A stretch of 37,478 nucleotides of DNA from Denitrificimonas halotolerans. GTDB lineage: Bacteria; Pseudomonadota; Gammaproteobacteria; Pseudomonadales; Pseudomonadaceae. Shown here in pieces: positions 1 to 8,579 of this stretch (positions are counted from its first letter, which is position 1; the number at the start of each line of letters is the position of its first letter). The notes under the pieces were generated by a model. That model was not told where the DNA came from. It saw only the letters and a list, made by a program, of their open reading frames with translations, and did not search any database. The stretch covers positions 1 to 37,478 of the forward strand of contig NZ_JAXIVU010000022.1 of the NCBI RefSeq assembly GCF_034259425.1. The letters run 5' to 3'. Both the position numbers and the translations under genes were made by a program.

Positions 1-59
1 TATATAATACCAACACAACCTATACTGCAAAGACTTTAGCGGCCTATTAAGGGGTTAAG

Positions 60-77
60 GGGCTGCTTACGCAGCCC
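60..77 (-). terminator. Hairpin downstream of the mutT/thiE fusion gene
   Basis: A perfect 7-base stem (GGGCTGC at 60-66, GCAGCCC at 71-77) with a TTAC loop lies 17 bases beyond the stop codon of the Nudix/ThiE gene. The run after it in the direction of transcription is only moderately T-rich, so it may be an inefficient terminator. Nothing else is seen in bases 1-59. Confidence 0.5.
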
Positions 78-94
78 TCGCTATCCATCCCGCA

Positions 95-1072
95 CTAAAA
101 GTACGAGGTCTTACGCGATTTTGATAACGGCTGCGGCCAAAAAGCTCTAATACCAGCCACACCCTGCCCGCCAATGCTGCGGGCTTGGTGTAAGTGATCT
201 ATATGTAAACCACCTAACAAAAACACTGGCATATTACATTCAAGCAACAACTGTTGCGCAGCGTCCCAACCTAAAGCGACAGTATTTGGATGAGTTTGTG
301 TTGGTAAAACCGGTGATAAAGTCACGAAGTCAACTTCTAACTCGGCAGCCCATTGCAACTCTTCAGCATTATGACAAGAAGCCGCCAACATGCGCCCATG
401 CGCGAGTGGACGCTGCTGACCTTGCAAAGCTTGCAACTGCTGTGCCGTTAAGTGCCAACCAACATCAGAAAACGCATCCTGCCAAGCCAAATCCCCTTTG
501 AGCAATAGCTGAGCACGCCCTGCGCAAAGCCTCTGTAAGCGCGCTGCTAACGCTTTATACTCTCTTTCAGACAAATGCTCTGCACGTAGCTGCACGAGCT
601 CACAACCCTCAACTAGAGCCTGCTCAACGCCCTCATACAGCTCCTCTATCGACAGCTGTTCAGGAGTAATCAAATAACACTTCGGCAACTGTGCTGCAGT
701 CACAATGGTGCGATTAGCAGCGGGGAACTGATAATGCGTTAAGTCCTGAGCAGCAACCCAACGCACCGTCTGTCCTTCTGCCCCATAAGCTTGACCTGTG
801 AAGCGCTGCACTTCATACACATCTAACAAGATATCTAGGTCAGGATAGCTGTGCCGAACCTGAATTAGGGGCTGGGGCTCATCAATAATAATCCCCAACT
901 CCTCATACAATTCACGTGCAAGGGCCTGCACTGGGTGCTCCCCAAACTCACATTTACCTCCAGGAAACTCCCACAATCCCCCCATATGCTTGTTACTGGG
1001 ACGTAACGCTAACAATATCTCCTGTTCAGCGTTACGAATAACAGCAGCCACTACATGTACAGGCTTACTCAT
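95..1072 (-). CDS. mutT: Nudix hydrolase (MutT) fused to a ThiE-like domain
   Basis: This 325-residue protein has two domains. Residues 1-125 are a Nudix hydrolase with a complete Nudix box, from G39 through E45 and REXXEE at 53-58 to G60. MutT proteins hydrolyse 8-oxo-dGTP and so remove oxidised guanine nucleotides from the pool. Residues 130-320 resemble thiamine-phosphate synthase (QLRAEHL, SPVLPTQTHP, GGL near the end). In that half the usual phosphate-binding signatures look degraded: KGD stands where ThiE has ND, and GWHLTA where it has GVHLGQ. The second half is therefore probably not an active ThiE. The same fusion is known beside argJ in pseudomonads. The ATG is preceded by GAGG at suitable spacing, and the gene lies 10 bases after argJ, suggesting cotranscription. 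Confidence 0.93.
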   Translation of the reverse strand: MSKPVHVVAAVIRNAEQEILLALRPSNKHMGGLWEFPGGKCEFGEHPVQALARELYEELGIIIDEPQPLIQVRHSYPDLDILLDVYEVQRFTGQAYGAEGQTVRWVAAQDLTHYQFPAANRTIVTAAQLPKCYLITPEQLSIEELYEGVEQALVEGCELVQLRAEHLSEREYKALAARLQRLCAGRAQLLLKGDLAWQDAFSDVGWHLTAQQLQALQGQQRPLAHGRMLAASCHNAEELQWAAELEVDFVTLSPVLPTQTHPNTVALGWDAAQQLLLECNMPVFLLGGLHIDHLHQARSIGGQGVAGIRAFWPQPLSKSRKTSYF

Positions 1073-1082
1073 AGATCCTCAC

Positions 1083-2300
1083 TTAAGAGCGATACTCAGC
1101 ATTAATACGCACATATTCATGAGACAAATCCGTGGTCCAAATAGTCTCTTTGCAACCCCCACGCTCTAACTCAATACGAATTAAAATTTCGTCTTGCGCC
1201 ATAACTGCAGCACCTTGCTCTTCAGTGTAACTGGCAGCACGTCCACCATTGGCCACAATGCATACATCATCTAAATACACATTAACTTGCTCGGTTTGCA
1301 AATCTGACAGTCCTGCATAGCCAATAGCAGCCACAATACGTCCCCAGTTTGGATCAGAAGCAAAAACAGCAGTCTTAACCAAGGGCGAATGAGCCACTGC
1401 ATAAGCAACATCCAAACATTCTTGTTGGTGTGCACCACCTTGAACTTCAATAGTGACAAACTTTGTAGCGCCTTCGCCATCACGCACAATTGCCTGTGCT
1501 AACTGCATTGCAACCTGATTAATCGCTTTACGTAATGCATCATAAAGCTCACCCTGCGGCTCCATAATAGGCGCAACTGCAGCTTTACCGGTAGCAATCA
1601 ACACACAAGAGTCGTTGGTTGAGGTATCACCGTCAATAGTAATGCGGTTAAAAGACTTATTAGCAGCATCATGTAAAATATTTTGCAAAATATCCTGACT
1701 TACAGCAGCATCAGTAGCAATATAACCAAGCATGGTTGCCATATTAGGGCGGATCATTCCCGCTCCTTTACTGATTCCTGTCACAGTAATGGTGACGCCC
1801 TCGTACTCAAATTGAGTACTGGCACCTTTAGGCAATGTATCGGTGGTCATAATCCCCTCACCGGCAAGTGCCCAATTATCTTCTGCCAGGTGAGCGACTG
1901 CATCAGGTAGTGCAGCATTAATTTTATCCACAGGCAAAGGCTCACCAATCACACCGGTAGAGAAAGGCAAAACCTGCTCAACAGGGCATCCCACCAATTC
2001 TGCTAATTTCTGACATACCGCATTGGCTGTTTGCAAACCTAACTCACCCGTTGCCGCATTGGCATTTCCTGTATTGGTTACAAGATAACGAGGCTGCGAC
2101 TGCATACGCTGTTTACAAAGTAAAACTGGCGCGGCACAGAAAGCGTTCTGTGTATACACTCCGGCTACCGTACTTCCTTCCGCACAGCGCATCACAACCA
2201 CATCACGGCGACCCGTTTTTTTGATGCCGGCACTCGCAATACCTAGTTCAAATCCAGAAACAGGGTGTAATACTGGTAAATCACCTAAGCCAACCGCCAT
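1083..2300 (-). CDS. argJ: Bifunctional ornithine acetyltransferase / N-acetylglutamate synthase
   Basis: ArgJ moves the acetyl group from N-acetylornithine to glutamate in the cyclic arginine pathway, and many members also make N-acetylglutamate from acetyl-CoA. The 405-residue length fits the family. The self-cleavage signature KGAGMIRPNMATML is present, and Thr189 in the MAT context is the expected nucleophile exposed when the precursor splits into alpha and beta chains. The C-terminal half keeps GEGATKFV and DPNWGRI. The gene lies downstream of secA but is separated from it by a strong terminator hairpin, so it probably has its own promoter in the short gap (2301-2330). It reads into the mutT/thiE gene. 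Confidence 0.97.
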   Translation of the reverse strand: MAVGLGDLPVLHPVSGFELGIASAGIKKTGRRDVVVMRCAEGSTVAGVYTQNAFCAAPVLLCKQRMQSQPRYLVTNTGNANAATGELGLQTANAVCQKLAELVGCPVEQVLPFSTGVIGEPLPVDKINAALPDAVAHLAEDNWALAGEGIMTTDTLPKGASTQFEYEGVTITVTGISKGAGMIRPNMATMLGYIATDAAVSQDILQNILHDAANKSFNRITIDGDTSTNDSCVLIATGKAAVAPIMEPQGELYDALRKAINQVAMQLAQAIVRDGEGATKFVTIEVQGGAHQQECLDVAYAVAHSPLVKTAVFASDPNWGRIVAAIGYAGLSDLQTEQVNVYLDDVCIVANGGRAASYTEEQGAAVMAQDEILIRIELERGGCKETIWTTDLSHEYVRINAEYRS

Positions 2301-2333
2301 AACAACTCTCCCGCTAATTTAATGCGCCATGCG

Positions 2334-2373
2334 CGAAAAGAAACGCCGCACACAGAATCATTCTGGTGCGGCG
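2334..2373 (-). terminator. Rho-independent terminator of secA
   Basis: Long hairpin between secA and argJ. The outer stem CGCCGCAC (2344-2351) pairs with GTGCGGCG (2366-2373). An inner stem CAGAAT/ATTCTG has a single-base centre and one unpaired A between the stems. In the secA direction it is followed by TTTCTTTTC, a good U-tract. Confidence 0.85.
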
Positions 2374-2420
2374 TAAAATTATGCTACCACTACTTTACTT
2401 ATCAAAGCAGCTTTACTCTA

Positions 2421-5156
2421 TTAGCTGATACGTCCACAACAGTGTTTATACTTTTTACCCGAACCACAGGTACAGGGTTCATTACGGCCAATTTTCGGCT
2501 CGTTACGGACCGGCATTGCAACTGCTGGCTGGGGTTGTGCCTCTGCTGTTTCCTGCTCACCTTCAAACCCTGCTGCATGCTCATGTTGGAACTGCATACG
2601 TGCCGCCATTTCTTCAGCTTGTCGGCGTAAGCGTGCCTCCTCTTCTTCAGGGTCTTCTTGGCGAATCTTCACATTAGATAAAATACGAATAGAGTCACGC
2701 TTAATGGATTCGAGCAAATCACGGAACAGGTTAAACGACTCACGCTTATATTCTTGTTTCGGGTTCTTCTGCGCATAACCACGCAAATGAATACCATGAC
2801 GTAGGTGATCCATTGCAGACAAGTGTTCCTTCCACAAATCATCTAGGACACGCAAAATAATTTGCTTTTCAAAATTGCGTAAACCTTCAGCACCCACCAA
2901 GTCTTCCTTCTCTTGATAAGCTGCGATAACCTGCTCACGAATACGCTCAATCAAGGTATCTTCAAACAAGGCATCATCAGCATCCAACCATGCTTGGATA
3001 GGCAGTTCGGTACCAAAACCTTCAGCAATAGCCGTTTCTAAACCGGCAATATCCCACTGTTCAGGTAACGATTGCGGTGGAATAAACTCAACAATAGTGC
3101 TGCTTAACACCTCATGCCTAAATTCAGCAACCACATCACCAACATCCTCAGATGCTAGCAAACCATTACGCATGTGATAAATCACTTTACGCTGCTCATT
3201 GGCAACATCATCGTATTCAAGCAATTGCTTACGCATATCGAAGTTACGACCTTCAACTTTACGCTGCGCTTTTTCGATGGCGTTACTCACCATACGATGC
3301 TCAATAGCCTCGCCTTCTTTCATACCCAAGGCTTTCATAAAATTTTTAACGCGATCAGAAGCAAAAATACGCATCAAACTATCTTCTAATGATAGGTAAA
3401 AACGCGTAGAACCGGGGTCACCTTGACGCCCTGAACGACCACGTAGCTGGTTATCAATACGGCGAGACTCATGACGTTCAGTCGCAATAACATGTAAACC
3501 ACCAGCCTCAATCACCTGTTGGTGACGCTCCTGCCAACGCGCTTTAATATCAGCAACCTGCTCAGGGCTTGGGTTTTCTAAGCCGGCCACTTCCGCTTCC
3601 CAGCTTCCACCTAATACAATATCCGTACCACGACCGGCCATATTAGTCGCAATAGTCACCGCTCCAGGGCGACCTGCTTGAGCAATAATGTCCGCTTCTA
3701 AATCGTGATGCTTAGCGTTCAATACTTTATGCTCAATACCTTCTTGGGTCAGCACCTGAGAAATATGCTCAGAACTATCAATCGATGCGGTACCTACTAA
3801 CACAGGACGCCCCTGTTCTTGGCACTCACGAATATCAGTAATAATTGCTGCGTACTTTTCAGGCTGAGTTAAAAAGACCAAATCATTAAAATCTTTGCGG
3901 GCCACCTTCCGGTGCGTTGGAATCACTGTGACATCTAGACCGTAAATCTGACGGAACTCAAATGCTTCAGTATCAGCAGTACCCGTCATGCCAGAAAGCT
4001 TTTCGTAGAGACGGAAATAATTTTGGAAGGTAGTAGAAGCTAAAGTCTGGCTTTCTGGTTGAATCGGCACACCTTCTTTGGCTTCAATGGCTTGGTGTAA
4101 ACCTTCAGACAGGCGTCGGCCTGGCATGGTACGCCCCGTATGCTCATCAACTAAAATCACTTGATCATTTTGTACAATATACTCAACGTTACGGTTGAAT
4201 AAAGTATGTGCACGCAAACCAGCATTGACATGAGTTAACAAACTTAGGTTACTAGATGAATACAAAGACTCATCCTCAGCCAACAGACCCAACTCAGTGA
4301 GTTTTTCTTCGATATACTGATGACCATCCTCATTGAGCTCAACCTGACGCATTTTTTCATCAATGGTGTAATGTCCCGGCTCTAACACCTCACCTTCTTC
4401 ATTCTCAACCTGACGCTTCAAGGTTGGAATAATTTTATTAATTTTCTGATACAGCTCTGAGCTGTCTTCCGCTTGACCCGAGATGATCAATGGCGTGCGG
4501 GCCTCGTCAATTAAAATTGAGTCAACCTCATCAATCACAGCAAAATGCAATTCACGTTGAAACTTATCCTCTAAGCTAAATGCCATGTTGTCGCGCAAAT
4601 AGTCAAAGCCGAACTCATTATTGGTTCCGTAAGTAATATCACTGGCATACGCTGCACGCTTATCGTCCGGGTCTTGGAATGGCACAACCACCCCAACGCT
4701 GAGGCCTAAAAACTCATATAAAGGGCGCATCCAATTCGCATCACGACGGGCAAGATAATCGTTCACCGTTACTACATGCACACCTTTGCCGGGTAATGCA
4801 TTCAGATAAACAGCTAAGGTTGCCACTAAGGTTTTACCCTCACCTGTGCGCATTTCCGCTATTTTGCCTTCATGCAAGGCTTGCCCACCAATCAACTGCA
4901 CATCAAAGTGGCGCATACCCATAATGCGCTTACCTGCTTCACGGACCACTGCAAAAGCTTCAGGCAAGAGCTTATCCAAACTTTCACCGCCCGCTAAACG
5001 CTCACGGAATTCACCGGTTTTTGCCTGTAACTGCTCATCCGATAAAGCCACCATCTGTTCTTCAAGCGCATTAATGGCATTCACCTTCTTATACATGCGT
5101 TTGATATCACGATCGTTTTTGCTTCCAAGGAGTTTTCTGAATAAAGGCGCAAACAT
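2421..5156 (-). CDS. secA: Preprotein translocase ATPase SecA
   Basis: SecA is the motor ATPase that pushes unfolded preproteins through SecYEG. The 911-residue protein has the whole family layout: Walker A MRTGEGKT near residue 105, IDEVDSILIDEAR near 205, the second helicase half with TNMAGRGTDI and LRGRSGRQGDPGS, and a C-terminal zinc/SecB-binding tail (NEPCTCGSGKKYKHCC). The start is placed at the ATG giving MFAPLFRK, the usual SecA N-terminus. A GGAAG ribosome-binding site lies about 11 bases upstream of it. An ATG 18 bases further up (5174) would add six residues but has only a run of C and A in front. The 5' leader holds an uninterrupted 7-base C tract. A terminator follows the gene. 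Confidence 0.97.
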   Translation of the reverse strand: MFAPLFRKLLGSKNDRDIKRMYKKVNAINALEEQMVALSDEQLQAKTGEFRERLAGGESLDKLLPEAFAVVREAGKRIMGMRHFDVQLIGGQALHEGKIAEMRTGEGKTLVATLAVYLNALPGKGVHVVTVNDYLARRDANWMRPLYEFLGLSVGVVVPFQDPDDKRAAYASDITYGTNNEFGFDYLRDNMAFSLEDKFQRELHFAVIDEVDSILIDEARTPLIISGQAEDSSELYQKINKIIPTLKRQVENEEGEVLEPGHYTIDEKMRQVELNEDGHQYIEEKLTELGLLAEDESLYSSSNLSLLTHVNAGLRAHTLFNRNVEYIVQNDQVILVDEHTGRTMPGRRLSEGLHQAIEAKEGVPIQPESQTLASTTFQNYFRLYEKLSGMTGTADTEAFEFRQIYGLDVTVIPTHRKVARKDFNDLVFLTQPEKYAAIITDIRECQEQGRPVLVGTASIDSSEHISQVLTQEGIEHKVLNAKHHDLEADIIAQAGRPGAVTIATNMAGRGTDIVLGGSWEAEVAGLENPSPEQVADIKARWQERHQQVIEAGGLHVIATERHESRRIDNQLRGRSGRQGDPGSTRFYLSLEDSLMRIFASDRVKNFMKALGMKEGEAIEHRMVSNAIEKAQRKVEGRNFDMRKQLLEYDDVANEQRKVIYHMRNGLLASEDVGDVVAEFRHEVLSSTIVEFIPPQSLPEQWDIAGLETAIAEGFGTELPIQAWLDADDALFEDTLIERIREQVIAAYQEKEDLVGAEGLRNFEKQIILRVLDDLWKEHLSAMDHLRHGIHLRGYAQKNPKQEYKRESFNLFRDLLESIKRDSIRILSNVKIRQEDPEEEEARLRRQAEEMAARMQFQHEHAAGFEGEQETAEAQPQPAVAMPVRNEPKIGRNEPCTCGSGKKYKHCCGRIS

Positions 5157-5307
5157 AATTAATAACGCTTCCATTTTTGGGGGGGTGAAGGCGCGTAAGA
5201 CATACAGTACTCACCCGCACAAAAAAATCATTCTACCTGTATTTCACGCTGAATAAATCAACCTTAGTCGACATCTCAGCCCATAGAGGTATTAAATCAA
5301 TATCTAT

Positions 5308-5340
5308 TAGCCCAACTGCTGTTTTATTGTGGGCTATACT
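5308..5340 (+). promoter_or_regulatory. Inverted repeat with a -10-like element between secA and dciA
   Basis: TAGCCCA (5308-5314) and TGGGCTA (5330-5336) form a 7-base inverted repeat with a 15-base centre. The right arm runs into TATACT (5335-5340), a good -10 hexamer reading toward dciA, but no convincing -35 is seen. The 282-base divergent gap 5157-5438 must hold promoters for both genes. Whether this repeat is an operator or chance is open. Confidence 0.3.
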
Positions 5341-5438
5341 CTAGTGGGTAACATTGTACTGCACTGAGCATAATTCAAGCATAGTTTGTCTAAATCTCTA
5401 CTCAGCACATCTGTAACAATGGTTTTGTGAGGTTATTT

Positions 5439-5891
5439 ATGAGCTACCGCCCAATTAAAGCGCAACAACCAACAAGCGTATTACAAAATAGCGCCTCACT
5501 ACAGCGCTTAGTTACGCGTGCAAAAGCAGTGGAGCATCTACAACGTTTACTCAACCAGTTCCTACAGCCCGCTGCGCACGAACATTGCTATTTAGCCAAT
5601 TACCACGCAGGAATACTGACGCTCATTGTGACCGATGGGCAGTGGGCTACTCGCTTACGTTATCAGCAAAAGCGCTTATTGAAACAACTTCAAACTTTAC
5701 CTGAGTTTAATGGGGTATCACGCATTCAACTTAAAGTGCGCCCCCCTTTACAAACAGAAAAGCCCAAGCCACGCACTATAATGCTGTCTGAACAGGCAGG
5801 GCAAACCATTCAAGCCAGCGCCGAAGCCACTCAAGACCCTAGATTACGCAAGGCCTTAGAGCGCCTTGCCAAACATGCACAAAAAAACTAG
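5439..5891 (+). CDS. dciA: DciA-family replicative helicase loader (DUF721)
   Basis: This is a 150-residue DUF721 protein. DciA proteins load or support the DnaB replicative helicase in bacteria that lack the phage-derived DnaC loader. The N-terminal part (about residues 25-100) fits the KH-like DciA domain, with the family pattern of conserved hydrophobics around HCYLANYHAGILTLIVTDGQ and a WATRLRYQQKRLLKQL helix. The C-terminal part is polar and rich in Ala, Gln and Lys, as in other members. The start is the ATG preceded by GTGAGG at good spacing; an in-frame GTG 12 bases upstream overlaps that ribosome-binding site and is less likely. The gene is divergent from secA and convergent with hpt, whose stop codon is 9 bases away. 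Function is inferred from the family and from its place next to secA, as in Pseudomonas. Confidence 0.85.
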   Translation: MSYRPIKAQQPTSVLQNSASLQRLVTRAKAVEHLQRLLNQFLQPAAHEHCYLANYHAGILTLIVTDGQWATRLRYQQKRLLKQLQTLPEFNGVSRIQLKVRPPLQTEKPKPRTIMLSEQAGQTIQASAEATQDPRLRKALERLAKHAQKN

Positions 5892-5900
5892 ACACACAGC

Positions 5901-6458
5901 TTACATACCTTTTACTGCATAAATACCAGCAGCATTACGCCAATACCCCTTGTAATCCATACCGTAACCAAAAATGTAACGATCTGCACAATACAAACCA
6001 AAGAAATCCGCCTTTAAGCCTGGACGTGCTTTGCGATCATGCTGTTTGTCCATTAGCACTGCTGTGTATACCTGACTTGCCCCTGAACGCTTACAAAAAT
6101 CAACAATAGCAGACAAAGTGTGTCCTTCATCTAGAATATCGTCCACAATCAAAACTTCACGATCCATCAATGAAATTTCAGGTTTTGCCTTCCAAAACAG
6201 CTCACCACCACTGGTCTCATTACGATAACGACTGGCATGTAAATAAGACTGTTCTAACGGAAAAGTTAACTTCATCAGTAGTTTGCCTGAAAAAATCAAA
6301 CCGCCGTTCATAACACAAAAGACCACGGGATTACTGTCCGCTAGCTGCTGATTAATCTGCTCAGCAACGCGATCAATCGCACCTTCAATCTCTTTTTCTG
6401 TAAATAAAACTTCGGCTTCATCCATCACTTTCTGGATATGTTCAAGGCTGATAGGCAT
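5901..6458 (-). CDS. hpt: Hypoxanthine (guanine) phosphoribosyltransferase
   Basis: A purine salvage enzyme that joins hypoxanthine or guanine to PRPP to give IMP or GMP. The 185-residue length is normal. The PRPP-binding signature VLIVDDILDEGHTL lies near residue 105. Other family motifs are VMNGGLIF near residue 50 and FGYGMDYKGYWRN near the C-terminus, the base-binding end of the pocket. The start is ATG at 6458 with AAGAG 8 bases upstream; an adjacent GTG would add one residue. It is divergent from upp, so purine and pyrimidine salvage genes share a 144-base control region. Confidence 0.94.
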   Translation of the reverse strand: MPISLEHIQKVMDEAEVLFTEKEIEGAIDRVAEQINQQLADSNPVVFCVMNGGLIFSGKLLMKLTFPLEQSYLHASRYRNETSGGELFWKAKPEISLMDREVLIVDDILDEGHTLSAIVDFCKRSGASQVYTAVLMDKQHDRKARPGLKADFFGLYCADRYIFGYGMDYKGYWRNAAGIYAVKGM

Positions 6459-6500
6459 CACAATCGCTCTTAATTTAAATATTTAATCCGCAAAAGGTAC

Positions 6501-6534
6501 TGCCACAAAGAGATTAGGGCAAGTATTGGTGGCA
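6501..6534. promoter_or_regulatory. Inverted repeat in the hpt/upp divergent region
   Basis: TGCCAC (6501-6506) and GTGGCA (6529-6534) are perfect inverted arms 22 bases apart, near the centre of the shared hpt/upp control region. No convincing sigma70 pair was found around them. A regulator site is possible but unproven. Confidence 0.2.
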
Positions 6535-6602
6535 AACTATATGCCGTTTTGTCTTAATTTCGTTTAATCTAAACGCCTATTCTCTAAACTTTGGAGCCAT
6601 TC

Positions 6603-7241
6603 ATGTCCGTCCATGAAATTCGTCACCCGCTTATTCGCCATAAACTTGGCTTAATGCGCCGCGCCGATATCAGTACAAAAAATTTCCGTGAGCTGGCCCA
6701 AGAGCTCGGCACCTTACTGACCTATGAAGCCACAAAAGATCTGGCTTTAGAAACTTATAGTATTGAAGGTTGGAGTGGCCCTGTTGAAGTCGAAAAAATT
6801 GCCGGTAAAAAAATCACTGTTGTGCCTATTTTACGCGCAGGCATTGGTATGCTTGATGGTGTTCTAAACTTGATTCCCAGCGCTAAAGTCAGTGCTGTCG
6901 GTGTAGTACGCAATGAAGACACCCTTGAGGCTCAGACTTACTTGGAAAAACTCGCACCTGACATGCCTTCACGCTTGTCATTAATCATTGACCCCATGCT
7001 AGCCACGGGTAACTCCATGATTGCGACTATCGATCTACTAAAAAAAGCAGGTTGTAAAGAAATTCGCGCTATGGTGCTAGTCGCTGCCCCTGAAGGTATT
7101 GCAGCTGTGAATGCTATACACCCTGACGTTTCTATCTACACAGCATCTATAGATCAAGGTTTAGACAGTAAAAGCTACATTGTCCCTGGACTAGGCGATG
7201 CGGGTGATAAAATCTTCGGTACCAAACAAAAGGAGAGCTAG
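6603..7241 (+). CDS. upp: Uracil phosphoribosyltransferase
   Basis: Upp makes UMP from uracil and PRPP. The 212-residue protein matches the family length and carries the typical N-terminus MSVHEIRHPLIRHKLGLMR. It also has the PRPP loop IDPMLATGNSM and the uracil-binding C-terminal segment YIVPGLGDAGDK. The start is the ATG preceded by TTGGAG; a longer reading from a TTG at 6591 would put the ribosome-binding site inside the coding region. It is followed after 3 bases by the uracil permease gene, so uptake and phosphoribosylation of uracil are cotranscribed. Confidence 0.97.
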   Translation: MSVHEIRHPLIRHKLGLMRRADISTKNFRELAQELGTLLTYEATKDLALETYSIEGWSGPVEVEKIAGKKITVVPILRAGIGMLDGVLNLIPSAKVSAVGVVRNEDTLEAQTYLEKLAPDMPSRLSLIIDPMLATGNSMIATIDLLKKAGCKEIRAMVLVAAPEGIAAVNAIHPDVSIYTASIDQGLDSKSYIVPGLGDAGDKIFGTKQKES

Positions 7242-7244
7242 TTT

Positions 7245-8525
7245 ATGCTAACTCACCCTGCAGAACCGGCTTGGCGTCAAGCCTTGGCCGGCGCTCAAAT
7301 GCTCTTTGTAGCCTTTGGCGCTCTAGTGCTCATGCCACTTATTACCGGCATGGATCCAAACGTTGCACTCTTTACTGCAGGCCTTGGCACCTTGGTGTTC
7401 CAGCTCGCAACTAAACGTCAAGTGCCCGTATTTGTAGCGTCTAGCTTTGCCTTTATCGCACCCATTCTGTATGCAAAAACCAACTTTGGTTTACCTGCAG
7501 TGCTCGGCGCTATTATGGCCTCTGGCATGGTGTATGTGCTGCTTAGTGCAGCAGTACACCTCAAGGGCACAGGCTTCATTGATAAAATATTGCCACCAGT
7601 AGTGATTGCTCCGGTAATCATGTGTATTGGCTTAGCTTTATCACCGGTTGCAGTTAACATGGCCATGGGTAAAACCGGAGACGGTGCTACGCAACTCGTT
7701 GCCTACCCTACGGCGATGATAATCTCTATGTCCGCATTAGTAACCACCCTCGCGGTGGCTACTTTAGGGCGCGGTCTGTTTCGACTGGTACCAATTCTTG
7801 CTGGCATTCTGGTTGGCTGCACACTGTCCATCATCCTTGGAGAGGTCAACAGCAAAGCTATTATGCAAGCACCTTGGTTTGCTCTGCCCACCTTTGTTGC
7901 GCCTGAATTCCATTTAGGTGCTATTTTGTTTATGTTACCCGTTGCCTTAGCACCAGCCATCGAACATATTGGAGGCGTGATTGCTGTAGGCAGCGTAACT
8001 GGACAAAACTATATTAAGCAGCCAGGTTTACACCGCACACTGCTTGGAGACGGTTTAGCGACAACCAGTGCTGGCATGCTTGGTGGCCCCCCCAATACCA
8101 CCTATGCAGAGGTCACCGGCGCAGTCATGCTCACCAAAAACTATAACCCTATCATTATGACTTGGGCTGCATTTTTTGCTATTGCCTTAGCTTTTATTGG
8201 TAAATTTGGCGCCGCCTTACAAAGTATTCCTGTACCCGTAATGGGTGGAATTTTATGTCTACTTTTTGGCTCTATTGCTGTAGTAGGCCTGAATACTTTG
8301 ATCCGTAATCAAGTAGATCTAGCCGAGCCACGCAATCTGATTATTGTCTCAGTAACCTTAGTATTTGGTATTGGCGGTATGAGCATCGGCAGCGGTGATT
8401 TCACTTTATCTGGCATTTCCTTATGCGCAGTAATTGCTCTTCTACTCAATGTGATATTACCCGGTAATAAAGGTTGGAAAAACAAGTTACCGCATGATGA
8501 TGCAGACAATACGCCACAGCTTTAA
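7245..8525 (+). CDS. uraA: Uracil:proton symporter (nucleobase:cation symporter-2 family)
   Basis: An inner-membrane uracil permease of 426 residues, rich in hydrophobic segments throughout and consistent with the 14-span UraA fold. The two substrate-site regions of the family are visible: the glutamate in LAPAIEHIGGV and the segment NTTYAEVTGAV. A short polar C-terminal tail ends the protein. The ATG is preceded by GGAGAGC, and the gene lies 3 bases after upp. It ends just before a bidirectional terminator shared with lpxC. Confidence 0.94.
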   Translation: MLTHPAEPAWRQALAGAQMLFVAFGALVLMPLITGMDPNVALFTAGLGTLVFQLATKRQVPVFVASSFAFIAPILYAKTNFGLPAVLGAIMASGMVYVLLSAAVHLKGTGFIDKILPPVVIAPVIMCIGLALSPVAVNMAMGKTGDGATQLVAYPTAMIISMSALVTTLAVATLGRGLFRLVPILAGILVGCTLSIILGEVNSKAIMQAPWFALPTFVAPEFHLGAILFMLPVALAPAIEHIGGVIAVGSVTGQNYIKQPGLHRTLLGDGLATTSAGMLGGPPNTTYAEVTGAVMLTKNYNPIIMTWAAFFAIALAFIGKFGAALQSIPVPVMGGILCLLFGSIAVVGLNTLIRNQVDLAEPRNLIIVSVTLVFGIGGMSIGSGDFTLSGISLCAVIALLLNVILPGNKGWKNKLPHDDADNTPQL

Positions 8526-8530
8526 AAGAC

Positions 8531-8561
8531 AGATAAAAAAACCACCCGTACAGGGTGGTTT
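8531..8561. terminator. Bidirectional terminator between uraA and lpxC
   Basis: The stem AAACCACCC (8539-8547) pairs with GGGTGGTTT (8553-8561) around a 5-base loop. On the minus strand, at the end of lpxC and the dcw cluster, it is followed by six or more T residues. On the plus strand, after uraA, the T run is shorter. Confidence 0.85.
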
Positions 8562-8579
8562 AAAATATATAGCATCCGC

